Shown here: one piece after another, positions 7,957 to 16,727 of the stretch
How positions within the stretch are numbered: the stretch's first letter is position 1
Layout: each line of letters starts with the position of its first letter
Assembly: GCA_003020965.1 (NCBI GenBank)
Contig: PXRL01000011.1
Span: 57,501-121,500, forward strand
Direction of reading: 5' to 3'
DNA: 64,000 bases
Origin: Halobacteriales archaeon QS_4_69_225
Lineage (GTDB): Archaea > Halobacteriota > Halobacteria > Halobacteriales > Haloarculaceae
Position numbers and translations under genes: made by a program
Notes under the pieces: model-generated
The model's input: the letters and a program-made list of their open reading frames with translations, nothing else
What the model was told of the DNA's origin: nothing
Database searches by the model: none

Positions 7957-9144
7957 CTACTCGTCACGGGGGCTGGAAGGGTGGTAGTCGGTGTCGTACT
8001 CGCCGGGGCGGTCGTCCAGTCGGTCGGGGTTGATGCGGCCGTCCAACAGCATGAAATCGAGGACGGTCACGTACAGCATCGCCTCGACGACGGGGACGGC
8101 CCGCGGCGGCAGCGACGGGTCGTGGCGGCCGACGACGTGGACGTCCTTCTCCTCGTCGGTCTCCCAGTCGGCCGTCCGCTGCTCCTTCGGAATGGAGGTC
8201 GGCGCGTGCCAGGTGGCCTCCCCGTAGACCGGTTCGCCGGTCGTGATGCCGCCCTGGAGGCCGCCGTGGTCGTTGCCGACGGGGACGGGATCGCCCTCCT
8301 CGGCGACCGTATCGGGGCGGGTGTCGCCGTCCTCGAAGGTCCAGTCCTCGTTGCGCTCGGCACCGGGCACCGAGGCTGCCGTCCGACCGAGGCCGAACTC
8401 GACGGCCGTCGTCGCCGGGATGGAGAACATCGCCTGCCCCAGACGCGCGGGAAAACTGTCGAACCGCGGCGCACCGAGGCCGCGGGGGACGCCGCGGGCC
8501 TCGAAGTAGATGGTGCCGCCGACGGAATCACCCCGCTCTTGGAACTCCTCGAGCAGCTCGCGCATCTTCGCGGCCGTCTCGGGGTCGGCACACCGCACCT
8601 CCGTCTTCTCGGTGTGTTCGAGCATCTCCTCGAACGTCACCTCCGGTGCCTCGACGTCGTGCAACTGGTTGACGTGGGCCTTCACCCGGACGTCGTGGTC
8701 CGACTGCTCCAGCACCTGCTTTGCGACGGCACCGGCGGCGACCCAGTTGACCGTCTCGCGGGCCGACGACCGGCCGCCGCCGCCCCAGTTGCGCGTGCCG
8801 AACTTCGCCGAGTAGGTGTAGTCGCCGTGCGACGGGCGGGGCGCCGTCACGAACGGCTCGTACTTCCCCGAACGGGCGTCCTTGTTCTGGATGACCATCC
8901 CGATCGGCGTGCCCGTCGTGTAGCCGTCGAGCGTCCCCGAGTTGATCGTCACCTCGTCGGGCTCGCCGCGGGAGGTGGTGATCTGCGACTGGCCGGGCTT
9001 GCGGCGGTCCAGCTCGTACTGGACGTCCGCCTCGTCGAGTTCCACGCCGGCGGGACACCCGGAGACGGTGACGCCCATCGCGTCGCCGTGGCTCTCGCCG
9101 AACGTGGACAGCTGGAAGAGCCGACCGAACCGGTTTCCGTTCAT
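7957..9144 (-). CDS. aroC: Chorismate synthase
   Basis: Converts 5-enolpyruvylshikimate-3-phosphate to chorismate using reduced FMN, the last common step of aromatic amino-acid synthesis. The 395-residue protein has the family's start MNGNRFGRLFQLSTFGESHG, the signature ELDRRKPGQSQITTSR, the loop SARETVNWVAAGAVAK, and the C-terminal GGITTGEPV and RHDPSLPPRAVPVVEAM motifs. ATG at 9144 is used because it gives the conserved N-terminus; the frame extends upstream without homology. aroA lies 400 bp upstream on the same strand, separated by a repeat and an IMPDH remnant, so the two genes probably once formed a tighter pair. Confidence 0.97.
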   Translation of the reverse strand: MNGNRFGRLFQLSTFGESHGDAMGVTVSGCPAGVELDEADVQYELDRRKPGQSQITTSRGEPDEVTINSGTLDGYTTGTPIGMVIQNKDARSGKYEPFVTAPRPSHGDYTYSAKFGTRNWGGGGRSSARETVNWVAAGAVAKQVLEQSDHDVRVKAHVNQLHDVEAPEVTFEEMLEHTEKTEVRCADPETAAKMRELLEEFQERGDSVGGTIYFEARGVPRGLGAPRFDSFPARLGQAMFSIPATTAVEFGLGRTAASVPGAERNEDWTFEDGDTRPDTVAEEGDPVPVGNDHGGLQGGITTGEPVYGEATWHAPTSIPKEQRTADWETDEEKDVHVVGRHDPSLPPRAVPVVEAMLYVTVLDFMLLDGRINPDRLDDRPGEYDTDYHPSSPRDE

Positions 9145-9204
9145 TATCCGTCCGTCGGGGCGCCGAAGGTTTAGCCTTGCTATTACCCTTCGGTGTTGCC
9201 ACGA

Positions 9205-9275
9205 GGCCACGTTTACTCACGCGAGAGCCAGTCGGTCAGTTGGCGTCGGGTGGGACCTCGAACGGGGCCGGCCGG
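9205..9275 (+). repeat. Dispersed repeat family B, copy 1 (left part only)
   Basis: About 70 bp, starting near GGCCACGTTTACTCACGCGA, passing GTCGGTCAG and ending in GGGACCTCGAACGGGGCCGG. It matches copy 3 (30601 onward) over the same length with scattered differences, and copy 2 (23405 onward) over the GGGACCTCGAACGGGGCCG core. It abuts the IMPDH remnant. Confidence 0.7.
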
Positions 9276-9282
9276 CTCCCGC

Positions 9283-9432
9283 ATCGAGGAGTTCGCCGCC
9301 GGTGTCCGCTCGGGGCTGTCCTACGCCGGCGCCGACGACCTCGCAACTGCCCGGCAGAACGCGGAGTTCGTGCGCGTGACGCCGACGACGAGGCGCCGCA
9401 ACGGCGCCCACGGCTTCGCGCTGACGGAGTGA
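9283..9432 (+). pseudogene. C-terminal fragment of an IMP dehydrogenase/GMP reductase family gene
   Basis: The frame ending at 9432 reads IEEFAAGVRSGLSYAGADD, then [19 protein letters not shown] and AHGFALTE. This is the normal C-terminus of IMPDH/GMP reductase family proteins (family pattern: G-x-R-(S/A)-G-(L/M)-x-Y-x-G, a short helix, then AEFVR(V/I)T). Everything before the Ile at 9283 is lost and replaced by repeat family B. There is no start codon or ribosome binding site. It appears to be the stump of a gene removed by a rearrangement at the repeat. Confidence 0.75.
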
Positions 9433-9544
9433 CGAAAGGAAATGAAAGGGGATGTACGTCCCCAAGTGGACCACCGTGTGCGCCGGTGGTGCGGGCTCCG
9501 GCGCATCGGCGAGCTTTTCAGGTTAGGTATTTGAGACTTTCGTC

Positions 9545-10861
9545 TCACGACGGCCGCTCGACGGCGGCGCCGAGCGCCGACAGCGTCTCGAAGAACGCCG
9601 GAAAGGAGACGTCGACGTGGTCGGCGCCGGCGACGGTCGTCTCGCCATCGGCGACGACGCCGGCGACCGACAGCGCCATCACGATTCGGTGGTCGGCGTG
9701 GCCCGAGACGGTCGCTCCCTCCAGGCCGCCGCCGTCGACGACGAGTTCGTCCGTCCGCTCCTCGACGTCGACACCCATCCGGTCGAGTTCCGTCGCCATC
9801 GCGGCCACCCGGTCGGTCTCCTTCAATCGGACGTGCTCGCAGTCGGTGATGCGTGTGGTGCCGTCGGCGGCCGCCCCGAGCACGGCGATCGTCGGCAGCA
9901 GATCCGGCGTGTCGGCGACACCGACCTCGACGCCCTCCAGCGACGACGCCGCGACGCGCACCCGGCCGGCCTCGCGGTCCCAGGCGACGTCGGCGCCCAT
10001 CCGCTTGAGAACGTCGACGATGGCGGCGTCGCCCTGCGCGCTCGGGAAGGCACCCTCGACGACGAGGCCGTCGTCGGCCGCGAGCGCCCCGGCGGCGAGC
10101 AGGTACGACATCGACGAGAAATCGCCGGGGACGGCGTAGTCGCCGCCGTCGGGGGCGTACGACTGGCCGCCGGCGACCCGGAAGCCGTCGGCGCCGGCCG
10201 CCCCGACCTCGGAGTCGTCGCCGCCGACGGCCTCGGCGTCAACGCCGAAGTCCGCCAGCAGCCCCAGCGTGATGTCGACGTACGGCGCCGACTTCAGGTC
10301 GGTCGTCAGCTCCACCTCGACGCCGCGGTCGGTCACCGCGCCGGCCATCAGCAGCGCCGTGACGTACTGCGAGGAGACGTCGCCGCGAACCGAGACCGCG
10401 TCGCCGTCGATTCCGCCGCCGACGACCAGCGGCGCCTGCCCGTCGCCGCGGGTCGACTCCGCGCGGGCGCCCAGCTCCGTCAGGGCCGCGAGCAGCGGCC
10501 CCTGCGGCCGCGACCGCAGGGAGTCGTCGCCGGTCAGCACCGTCAGCCCGCCGGCGAGGGCGGCGGTCGCCGTCGTCAGCCGCATCGTCGTGCCGCTGTT
10601 GCCGCAGTCGACGACGTCGTCGGGCGTCGCCGGCCGACCGCCGAAGCCGTCGATCTCGAGGTCGTCGCCGGTCCACGTCGCGGCCCCGCCGAAGGCCTCG
10701 ACGGCGCGGGCCGTCGCGCGGGTGTCGGCGCTGTCGAGTGGATTCCGGACGACGGCGCCGTCGCCGTAGCCGGCCGCCAGTATTGCCCGGTGGGTGTAGC
10801 TCTTCGATGGCGGCGCGCGGGCGGTGCCGCCGAGCCGCGACGGCGAGATGGTGACGTCCAT
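9545..10861 (-). CDS. aroA: 3-phosphoshikimate 1-carboxyvinyltransferase (EPSP synthase)
   Basis: Transfers enolpyruvyl from PEP to shikimate 3-phosphate, the step just before chorismate synthase. The 438-residue protein shows the substrate-binding motifs [10 protein letters not shown] near residue 17, GNSGTTMRL near 86, [12 protein letters not shown] near 163, [11 protein letters not shown] near 187, and [15 protein letters not shown] near 340. The family's catalytic Asp is in the region [12 protein letters not shown]. Length and order are normal. A repeat element lies directly upstream of its start. Confidence 0.97.
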   Translation of the reverse strand: MDVTISPSRLGGTARAPPSKSYTHRAILAAGYGDGAVVRNPLDSADTRATARAVEAFGGAATWTGDDLEIDGFGGRPATPDDVVDCGNSGTTMRLTTATAALAGGLTVLTGDDSLRSRPQGPLLAALTELGARAESTRGDGQAPLVVGGGIDGDAVSVRGDVSSQYVTALLMAGAVTDRGVEVELTTDLKSAPYVDITLGLLADFGVDAEAVGGDDSEVGAAGADGFRVAGGQSYAPDGGDYAVPGDFSSMSYLLAAGALAADDGLVVEGAFPSAQGDAAIVDVLKRMGADVAWDREAGRVRVAASSLEGVEVGVADTPDLLPTIAVLGAAADGTTRITDCEHVRLKETDRVAAMATELDRMGVDVEERTDELVVDGGGLEGATVSGHADHRIVMALSVAGVVADGETTVAGADHVDVSFPAFFETLSALGAAVERPS

Positions 10862-10967
10862 GTCGACGACTCGTGGCCGCAGAAGAAGAGGCTACCGCCC
10901 GCCCTGCCGACGGTGTTCAGATAAGCACCGGCGGGCCGGTCTGTTTCTGCCGAAGAACCAACCGAGT

Positions 10968-11100
10968 CCTGGCGGACTGAAAGGGCGAGGCGCTCTCGGC
11001 GACCCCCGACGACGTAAGCACTGCAGGCCGCCCCGCGGCCGAAGCGCGCAGCGAGTCGCGGGCGTCGAGAGCGCCGAGGGCTTTCTCGACCCTGGAATCC
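10968..11100 (+). repeat. Intergenic repeat family A, copy 2
   Basis: Begins CTGGCGGACTGAAAGGGCGA, identical to the right hairpin arm of the 2593-3057 element, and has the same internal words in the same order (AAGCAC-GCAGGCCG, GCGCAGC). It ends CGAGGGCTTTCTCGACC, near the terminal repeat of copy 1. It lies between the divergent aroA and Xaa-Pro peptidase genes and carries only one hairpin arm. Confidence 0.7.
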
Positions 11101-11163
11101 TTATCTGAACACTATCGCCCTGTCGACGACAACCCCTAAGACGACGCCGCCCCGCGGTCCGGT

Positions 11164-12333
11164 ATGGACCCGGACCTCTCGGCACTCGACGCGCACCTGG
11201 AGTCGGTCGGCGCCGACGGTTACCTCGTCGAGGCCGACGGCGACGACTCCGACCAGCGGTACCTCTCGGGGTTCAGCGCCCCCGACCCGTTCGTGACGCT
11301 GTACACCGGCGAGACGCACCTGCTCGTGTCGGCGCTGGAGTACGGCCGCGCCGAGCGGACCGCCCGCGCCGACGACGTCGAGCGGCACTCGGCCTACGAC
11401 CACCGCGAGAAAATCGACGAGTACGGCCGGACGGAGGGCGCCCACCGGACGCTGGCGGCGTTCCTCGCGGCCCACGACGCGGCGTCGGTCGTCACCCCCG
11501 ACGACTTCCCGCTGGGGACGGCCGACGGCCTCCGGGAACTGGACGTCGAGGTGCGCGTCGATCGCGAGGACGTCCTCGCGAATGTCCGGGCGACGAAGAC
11601 CGACGAGGAGGTCGACCACGTCCGGGAAGCCCAGCGGGCCAACGAGGCCGCGATGGCCCGCGCCGAGGAACTGCTCGCCGGCGCCGACGTCGACGACGGC
11701 ACGCTCGTCCGCGACGGCGAGCCGTTGACCTCCGAGTTCGTCAAGCAGGAGATCGAAATCGAGCTGCTGCGGCACGGCTGCAACCTCGACGAGGCCATCG
11801 TCGCCTGCGGCGCCGACGCCGCCGACCCCCACGACCGCGGCTCCGGGCCCCTGTCGGCCGGCGAGCCGATCATCGTCGATATCTTCCCGACCGACAGGGA
11901 GACGGGCTACTTCGCGGACACGACACGGACGTTCTGCGTCGGCGAGCCGAGCGAGACGGTCCGGGAGTGGTACGACCTGACGCTGGAGGCCCAGGAGGCC
12001 GCCCTCGATGCCATCGAGGCCGGCGTCTCCGGCAGCGACGTCCACGACGCGGTCTGCGACGTCTACGAGGGTGCCGGCCTGCCGACGCTGCGGGCCGACG
12101 CGACCGCCGAGACCGGCTTCATCCACACGACCGGCCACGGCGTCGGCCTCGACATCCACGAGTACCCGCGGCTCTCGACACAGGCGAACGAACTCGAGGC
12201 CGGCCACGTCGTCACCGTCGAGCCGGGGCTGTACGACCCCGCGGTCGGCGGCGTCCGGATCGAGGACCTCGTCGTCGTCACCGAAGACGGCCACGAGAAC
12301 CTCACCGACTACGGAAAGCGGCTCCGGCTCTGA
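11164..12333 (+). CDS. M24B metallopeptidase, Xaa-Pro aminopeptidase/dipeptidase type
   Basis: 389 residues. The N-terminal creatinase-like domain (residues about 1-135) includes [17 protein letters not shown]. The C-terminal pita-bread domain carries metal ligands in the expected order: Asp in [20 protein letters not shown], His in [14 protein letters not shown], Glu in VEPGLYDP, and Glu in GGVRIEDLV. It removes N-terminal residues before proline, or cleaves Xaa-Pro dipeptides, in the cytoplasm. It stands alone and ends 3 bp before the converging vapC stop codon. Confidence 0.9.
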   Translation: MDPDLSALDAHLESVGADGYLVEADGDDSDQRYLSGFSAPDPFVTLYTGETHLLVSALEYGRAERTARADDVERHSAYDHREKIDEYGRTEGAHRTLAAFLAAHDAASVVTPDDFPLGTADGLRELDVEVRVDREDVLANVRATKTDEEVDHVREAQRANEAAMARAEELLAGADVDDGTLVRDGEPLTSEFVKQEIEIELLRHGCNLDEAIVACGADAADPHDRGSGPLSAGEPIIVDIFPTDRETGYFADTTRTFCVGEPSETVREWYDLTLEAQEAALDAIEAGVSGSDVHDAVCDVYEGAGLPTLRADATAETGFIHTTGHGVGLDIHEYPRLSTQANELEAGHVVTVEPGLYDPAVGGVRIEDLVVVTEDGHENLTDYGKRLRL

Positions 12334-12336
12334 GGG

Positions 12337-12726
12337 TCAGTAGGACTCGATGTCGACGCCGAGCCGGTCGAAATCGGCCACGTTTCGCGTGAGCACGGGC
12401 TCGCCGACGACGTCGGCCGTCGCCGCGATGACCACGTCACCGTCGTCGACCGGAGAGCCCTCGTTCGCGAGGCGTCCCGAGAGCGTTCCGGCTTTCCGCA
12501 TCACCGCCGTATCGGCGGGGTGGACGGGCTTCGACGCGAGGACGCTCTCGACCTGCCGGCGTTCCTGCTCGGACCGGTCCGACCGCGAAACCCCGTAGTA
12601 CAGTTCGAATAGTGTCATCGAGGAGAGTCGCTGCTGGATCAGGTTCCGCTCGATTTCCTCGGCCTTCTCGACGGCTGCGGGGTCGCCGTCCATCAGATCT
12701 ATGAGGAACGACGTATCGAGCAGCAC
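12337..12726 (-). CDS. vapC: VapC-type PIN-domain toxin
   Basis: 129 residues starting MLLDTSFLIDLMDGDP, the PIN opening with its first catalytic Asp. A mid-protein Glu (LFELYYGV), the pair GSPVDDGDVVIAATA, and a last Asp in NVADFDRLGV complete the usual four acidic residues for RNA cleavage. VapC toxins are ribonucleases held inactive by their antitoxin. One base separates it from the antitoxin gene upstream, a classic vapBC arrangement. Confidence 0.92.
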   Translation of the reverse strand: MLLDTSFLIDLMDGDPAAVEKAEEIERNLIQQRLSSMTLFELYYGVSRSDRSEQERRQVESVLASKPVHPADTAVMRKAGTLSGRLANEGSPVDDGDVVIAATADVVGEPVLTRNVADFDRLGVDIESY

Positions 12727-12727
12727 G

Positions 12728-12967
12728 TCAGGACCCCATCTCGTCGACCGTCTCCTCCAGTCCCGAACGACGCCGCTCGCGACGCTTCTCGACCGCGTCG
12801 CGAACCTCTGCAGCCCCCTCGTCGTCGAGGATGCCGGCTATCTCGAGGAGCGAACGCTCGCCCGCGAGCCGAAGGACGACCTCCGAGAACGTCTCGTCGT
12901 CGCGCTTGTGTGCTGCCAGCCGCTCGTAGGCCTCCTCCGAGAGCCTGATGCTCTTCGACATACGCAT
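12728..12967 (-). CDS. vapB: VapB-type antitoxin (archaeal DUF217-like)
   Basis: 79 residues, MRMSKSIRLSEEAYERLAAHK, then DDETFSEVVLRL. This short N-terminal DNA-binding segment matches archaeal VapB antitoxins of the DUF217/UPF0330 kind (their pattern: S-K-(T/S)-I-x-(L/V)-S-x-E-A-Y-x-R-L). The charged C-terminal tail (VEKRRERRRSGLEETVDEMGS) is the likely toxin-binding part. It is expected to repress its own promoter together with VapC. It directly precedes vapC. Confidence 0.88.
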   Translation of the reverse strand: MRMSKSIRLSEEAYERLAAHKRDDETFSEVVLRLAGERSLLEIAGILDDEGAAEVRDAVEKRRERRRSGLEETVDEMGS

Positions 12968-13013
12968 ACGATTGTGTGCAGGGTCGGAAGTCCCTTTTGT
13001 TGATGCCGTTCGG

Positions 13014-13515
13014 CTCCGATTTCGGCCGCCAGACCCGGTAGTCGAGGACGGCGGCGAACGTTACCCACGGCAGACACGGGACCGGAAGTGCCGCGGCCCG
13101 GCGGTCGACCCGGTCGACGGCCGCGACGGTCGCGACGACGAGAGTCCACGGCGCGACGATGACCGCGAGGCGACCACCGGCGCCTCCGGCGCGAAGAACG
13201 CCGGCGTCCGCGCGACGTCGAGGGCAATCTGGAGGCCGAACAGCGCGAGAGCGGCCCGCCGTCCGTCAGCGTCGCGCCGCCAGACCAGCCACAGCGCGAC
13301 GCACATCAGCGTAAACGGCGCCGTCCAAACGACGCCGAAGACGGCCGGCGGCGGGTATAGCACCGACTTTTCGAACTCTCGGAACCACGTACTGTCCGGG
13401 CCGGCCACCAGCGCCGGTGCCGCGCCGACGGCGTCGATCAAGACGACGAACCGAGCGCGCGGACCGCCTCGGTGGCGTCCGGAGCCGTGACCGTGCCGGT
13501 GGCTCGCGGGCTCAT
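13014..13515 (-). pseudogene. TspO/MBR family membrane protein, frameshifted
   Basis: TspO/MBR proteins are five-helix tryptophan-rich membrane proteins that bind porphyrins and related ligands. The middle frame reads AVGAAPALVAGPDSTWFREF, then LYPPPAVFGVVWTAPFTLMC and ALALFGLQIALDVARTPAFF, which matches helices 1-3. At about 13190 the frame breaks. The rest continues one frame over as ALPVPCLPWVTFAAVLDYRV, the normal end of helix 5. The likely N-terminus (MSPRATGTVTAPDATEAVRA from 13515) is also in a different frame from the middle, so at least two frameshifts are needed. The shifted C-terminal frame has no stop before the antitoxin gene. Confidence 0.75.
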
Positions 13516-13691
13516 CACGCAATCGTCACGCTCGGCAAGCTACAAACCGCCCGCTCGCGTAACCCCCGGTGGCGGCGATGATGAGGCTCGTACCCCCGCT
13601 CCGAGCCCCGTGTGACGACGCCTTCTCCTGAGCCGCCTTTCGGGACGACCGCTTGGAAGCGCTTTTGGGCGGCCGCCGGCTATCCGACGAC

Positions 13692-14423
13692 ATGGAACTG
13701 CTCGTGGTCGGTGCCGGCGAGATGGGCCGGTGGATCGCCCGCGCCAGCGGCGCCGACGCCGTCGCCTTCGCCGACCGCGACCCCGAGGCCGCCCGCGAGG
13801 CCGCCGCCGCCGTCGACGGGGCGCGGGTGGTCCCGCTGGACGGCGACGACCGGTTCACCGCGGTCTGTATCGCGGTCCCGATGGGGGCCGTCCCGGCGGC
13901 GGTCGCCGCCCACGCCGACCGAGCGACTGAGGCGGTGTTCGACGTCTCCGGCGAGATGCACGACTCCGTGGCCGCCCTCCGGGAGCACGCCGGCGGCCGG
14001 GAGCGAGCCAGCTTCCACCCGCTGTTCTCGGCGGCCAACGCCCCCGGCAACGTCCCCGTGGTCGTCGACCGCGACGGGCCGGTCCTCCGGGAGTTGCGGG
14101 CGGCGCTGGCGGCCGCCGGCAACGAGGTGTTCGAGACGACGCCCGCCGAGCACGACCGCGCCATGGAGACGGTCCAGGCGGGGGCCCACACCGCAGTGTT
14201 GGCGTACGCCCTGGCCGCCGACGACGTCGACCCGCGGTTCCACACGACGCTGTCGGCGCCGCTGGCGGAGCTGGTCGCGGAGATCGCCGGCAACACGCCG
14301 GCGGTGTACGCCGACATCCAGGAGCGGTTCGACGGCAGCGAGGCCGTCGCCGAGGCCGCCGCGGCGCTGTCGGACGCCGATTGCGAGCGCTACCTCGAGC
14401 TGTACGACGAGGCCAACCGATGA
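13692..14423 (+). CDS. tyrA: Prephenate dehydrogenase/arogenate dehydrogenase family
   Basis: 243 residues. The NAD-binding Rossmann motif is at the start (MELLVVGAGEMGRWIA), then AVCIAVPMGAVPA. The all-helical C-terminal domain has SFHPLFSAANAPGNVPVV and a His-containing helix AMETVQAGAHTAVLAYALAA. The enzyme makes 4-hydroxyphenylpyruvate for tyrosine. The ATG at 13692 places the Gly-rich motif at the N-terminus as in the family. It overlaps the next gene by 4 bp (ATGA). Four other shikimate/aromatic genes lie within 12 kb (aroC, aroA, chorismate mutase, shikimate kinase). Confidence 0.88.
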   Translation: MELLVVGAGEMGRWIARASGADAVAFADRDPEAAREAAAAVDGARVVPLDGDDRFTAVCIAVPMGAVPAAVAAHADRATEAVFDVSGEMHDSVAALREHAGGRERASFHPLFSAANAPGNVPVVVDRDGPVLRELRAALAAAGNEVFETTPAEHDRAMETVQAGAHTAVLAYALAADDVDPRFHTTLSAPLAELVAEIAGNTPAVYADIQERFDGSEAVAEAAAALSDADCERYLELYDEANR

Positions 14424-15814
14424 CCGACGTCGAGGCCATCCTCGAGAACGCCCGCTACCTGCGGGGGGTCCGGCCGGTCGACCCCGAGGAGATATACGAG
14501 TACGTCGAGGGGCGGCCGCACCCGGCGGTCGTCCGGCGGACGCTCCGGGAGCACGCCTTCGAGCTGGGGCTGCGGGAGCGCGAGGACGGGGGCTTCGTCC
14601 CCGTCGAGGCCGGCACCGTCGAGCCGGTCTTCGACGGCGTCGAGCGGTTCCCGCCCGAGTACGGCCGGCGGTTCGAGGAGCTGCTCGTCGACCGCTACGG
14701 AACCGGCTGGCCGGACGGCGACGCCGGCGACCGCCTCCGGGCGCGGATCGACCGGCTGAAGGAGGCGTACTTCGCCGACGAGGCCGTGACCTACGACGCC
14801 GACACCGCCGCCGCCTACGGCCTCTATCACCTGCCGGACTACTACGCGGCCGCGGGATACATCCTCGATGAGCTGGGGCGGGCGGGGCTGCTCGACCGGC
14901 GGCTCCGGGTGCTGGACGTCGGCGCCGGGACCGGCGGCCCGGCGCTGGGGCTCCACGACTATCTCCCCGAGGAGACGCTCGTCGACTACCACGCCGTCGA
15001 GCCGAGCGCCGCCGCCGACGTCCTCGAGGGCGTGTTCGCGGCGACGCGACCGTCGTTCGACGTCACGATTCACCGCCGGACGGCGGAGGCGTTCGACCCC
15101 GATGACGGCTACGACCTCGTCGTCTTCGGGAACGTGCTCTCGGAGCTCGACGCGCCGGCCGACGTCGCGGCGCGCTACCTCGACGCCCTGGCCGATGACG
15201 GGACACTGGTCGCGCTGTCGCCCGCCGAGGAGCGGACGGCGACCCGGCTCCGGGCCGTCGAGCGGGAGCTGCTCGACCGGCAGCCGGCGGCGACGGTGTA
15301 CGCCCCGACGGTCCGGCTGTGGCCCGACGCCGAGCCGGACGACCGCGGCTGGACGTTCCGCCGGGAGCCGGACCTCGAAACGCCGGCGTTCCAGCGCCGG
15401 CTCGACGAGGCCGCCGACGGCGACGGCACCTACGTCAACGCCAATGTCCAGTTCGCCTACCTGCTCGTCCGAACGGACGGCCGCCGCGCAATCGACTACG
15501 AGCCCGACCCCGGGGCCGTCGCGCGGATGGCCGACATGAACGACCACGTCACCGAGCGGGTCGACCTCGTGGGGCTGAAGCTGTCGCCGAACCTCGCCGA
15601 CGAGGGCAACCCGCTGTTCAAGATCGGCGACGGCTCCGAGACCGTCGACCACTACGCCGTTCTCGCGCGGGAGTCGGCGCTGAACGAGCCGCTGGCCAGG
15701 GCGCCGTACGGCGCGCTGCTGCGGTTCGAGAACGCCCTGGTGCTGTGGAACGACGACGAGGCGGCGTACAACGTGGTGGTCGACGCCGAGACGGTCGTCG
15801 ACCGCCTCGGTTGA
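14420..15814 (+). CDS. Rsm22-family methyltransferase-like protein (small ribosomal subunit associated)
   Basis: 464 residues. An N-terminal helical domain is followed by a SAM-binding core: RVLDVGAGTGGPALGLHDYL near residue 162, YHAVEPS and DLVVFGNVLSELDAP. The C-terminal segment is YVNANVQFAYLLVRTDGRRA, then LKLSPNLADEGNPLFKIGDG. These match the Rsm22 family, linked in eukaryotes to assembly of the small mitochondrial ribosomal subunit. I find no cysteine in the whole protein, so the iron-sulfur ligands reported for the mitochondrial relatives are absent. It is translationally coupled to the prephenate dehydrogenase gene. Confidence 0.75.
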   Translation: MTDVEAILENARYLRGVRPVDPEEIYEYVEGRPHPAVVRRTLREHAFELGLREREDGGFVPVEAGTVEPVFDGVERFPPEYGRRFEELLVDRYGTGWPDGDAGDRLRARIDRLKEAYFADEAVTYDADTAAAYGLYHLPDYYAAAGYILDELGRAGLLDRRLRVLDVGAGTGGPALGLHDYLPEETLVDYHAVEPSAAADVLEGVFAATRPSFDVTIHRRTAEAFDPDDGYDLVVFGNVLSELDAPADVAARYLDALADDGTLVALSPAEERTATRLRAVERELLDRQPAATVYAPTVRLWPDAEPDDRGWTFRREPDLETPAFQRRLDEAADGDGTYVNANVQFAYLLVRTDGRRAIDYEPDPGAVARMADMNDHVTERVDLVGLKLSPNLADEGNPLFKIGDGSETVDHYAVLARESALNEPLARAPYGALLRFENALVLWNDDEAAYNVVVDAETVVDRLG

Positions 15815-15910
15815 CGATTGTCGGCGGCGCCACGGAGCACCGGGCGCCGACCGCTCTCGGGCCCACCCGCGGTGCGGTGAACTTTTGCGAGCGCCGACCC
15901 CACCGCGAAC

Positions 15911-16687
15911 ATGGAGGTTCTCCTCACGAACGACGACGGCGTCGACGCCGTCGGCATCCGGGCGCTGTACGACGCCCTCGCCGAGGACGACGAGGTGACG
16001 GTCGTGGCGCCGGCGGACGATCAAAGCGCCGTCGGGCGGCAGCTCTCCCACGAGGTCGAGCTCCGCGACCACGAACTCGGCTACGCGGTCGAGGGGACGC
16101 CGGCCGACTGCGTGGTCGCCGGTCTGGAGGCGCTGGAACTCGACCCGGAGCTGGTCGTCGCGGGCTGCAACCGCGGCGCCAACCTCGGCGAGTACGTCCT
16201 CGGGCGGTCGGGGACGGTGTCGGCGGCCGTCGAGGCGGCCTTCTTCGGCGTCCCGGCCGTCGCCGCGTCGGTGTACTTCCCCGCCGGCGACGTCGACTTC
16301 GCCGACCACGACCCCGAGCCCGCGGACTTCGCGGAGGCCGCCCGCGCCGTGTCCTACCTCGTCGAGCACGCTCCCGACGCCGGCGTCTTCGAGCACGCCG
16401 ACTACCTCAACGTCAACGCCCCATTGCCGTCGGACGCGGGGTCGGCGGAGATGGAGATCACCCGTCCGTCGCACGTCTACGACATGGACGCCGAGCGGGA
16501 CGGCGACAGCATCCGCATCCGCGACCGCATCTGGGAGCGGATGGCCGACGGCGACGTCCCGGACCCGGCGGGCAGCGACCGCCGGGCCGTCGTCGAGGGC
16601 CGCGTCAGCGTCTCGCCGCTGACGGCGCCGCACACGACCACGCAGCACGGCGCCCTGGACGGCCTCGCCGAGACCTACGACGGGTAA
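15911..16687 (+). CDS. surE: 5'/3'-nucleotidase SurE
   Basis: 258 residues. The metal-binding start is EVLLTNDDGVDAVGI, followed by VVAPADDQSAVGRQLS, GTPADCVVAG and the NRGANLG loop (GCNRGANLGEYVLGRSGTVS). These are the SurE family's Asp-Asp, Ser and Asn metal ligands in order. It removes phosphate from nucleoside monophosphates. The C-terminal region (SVSPLTAPHTTTQHGALDGL) is the dimer-swapped tail. An acetyltransferase-like gene follows after 40 bp on the same strand. Confidence 0.94.
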   Translation: MEVLLTNDDGVDAVGIRALYDALAEDDEVTVVAPADDQSAVGRQLSHEVELRDHELGYAVEGTPADCVVAGLEALELDPELVVAGCNRGANLGEYVLGRSGTVSAAVEAAFFGVPAVAASVYFPAGDVDFADHDPEPADFAEAARAVSYLVEHAPDAGVFEHADYLNVNAPLPSDAGSAEMEITRPSHVYDMDAERDGDSIRIRDRIWERMADGDVPDPAGSDRRAVVEGRVSVSPLTAPHTTTQHGALDGLAETYDG

Positions 16688-16727
16688 GCGGCGACACGCC
16701 TTTCTCCGGAAGCGACGACCGTCGGGC

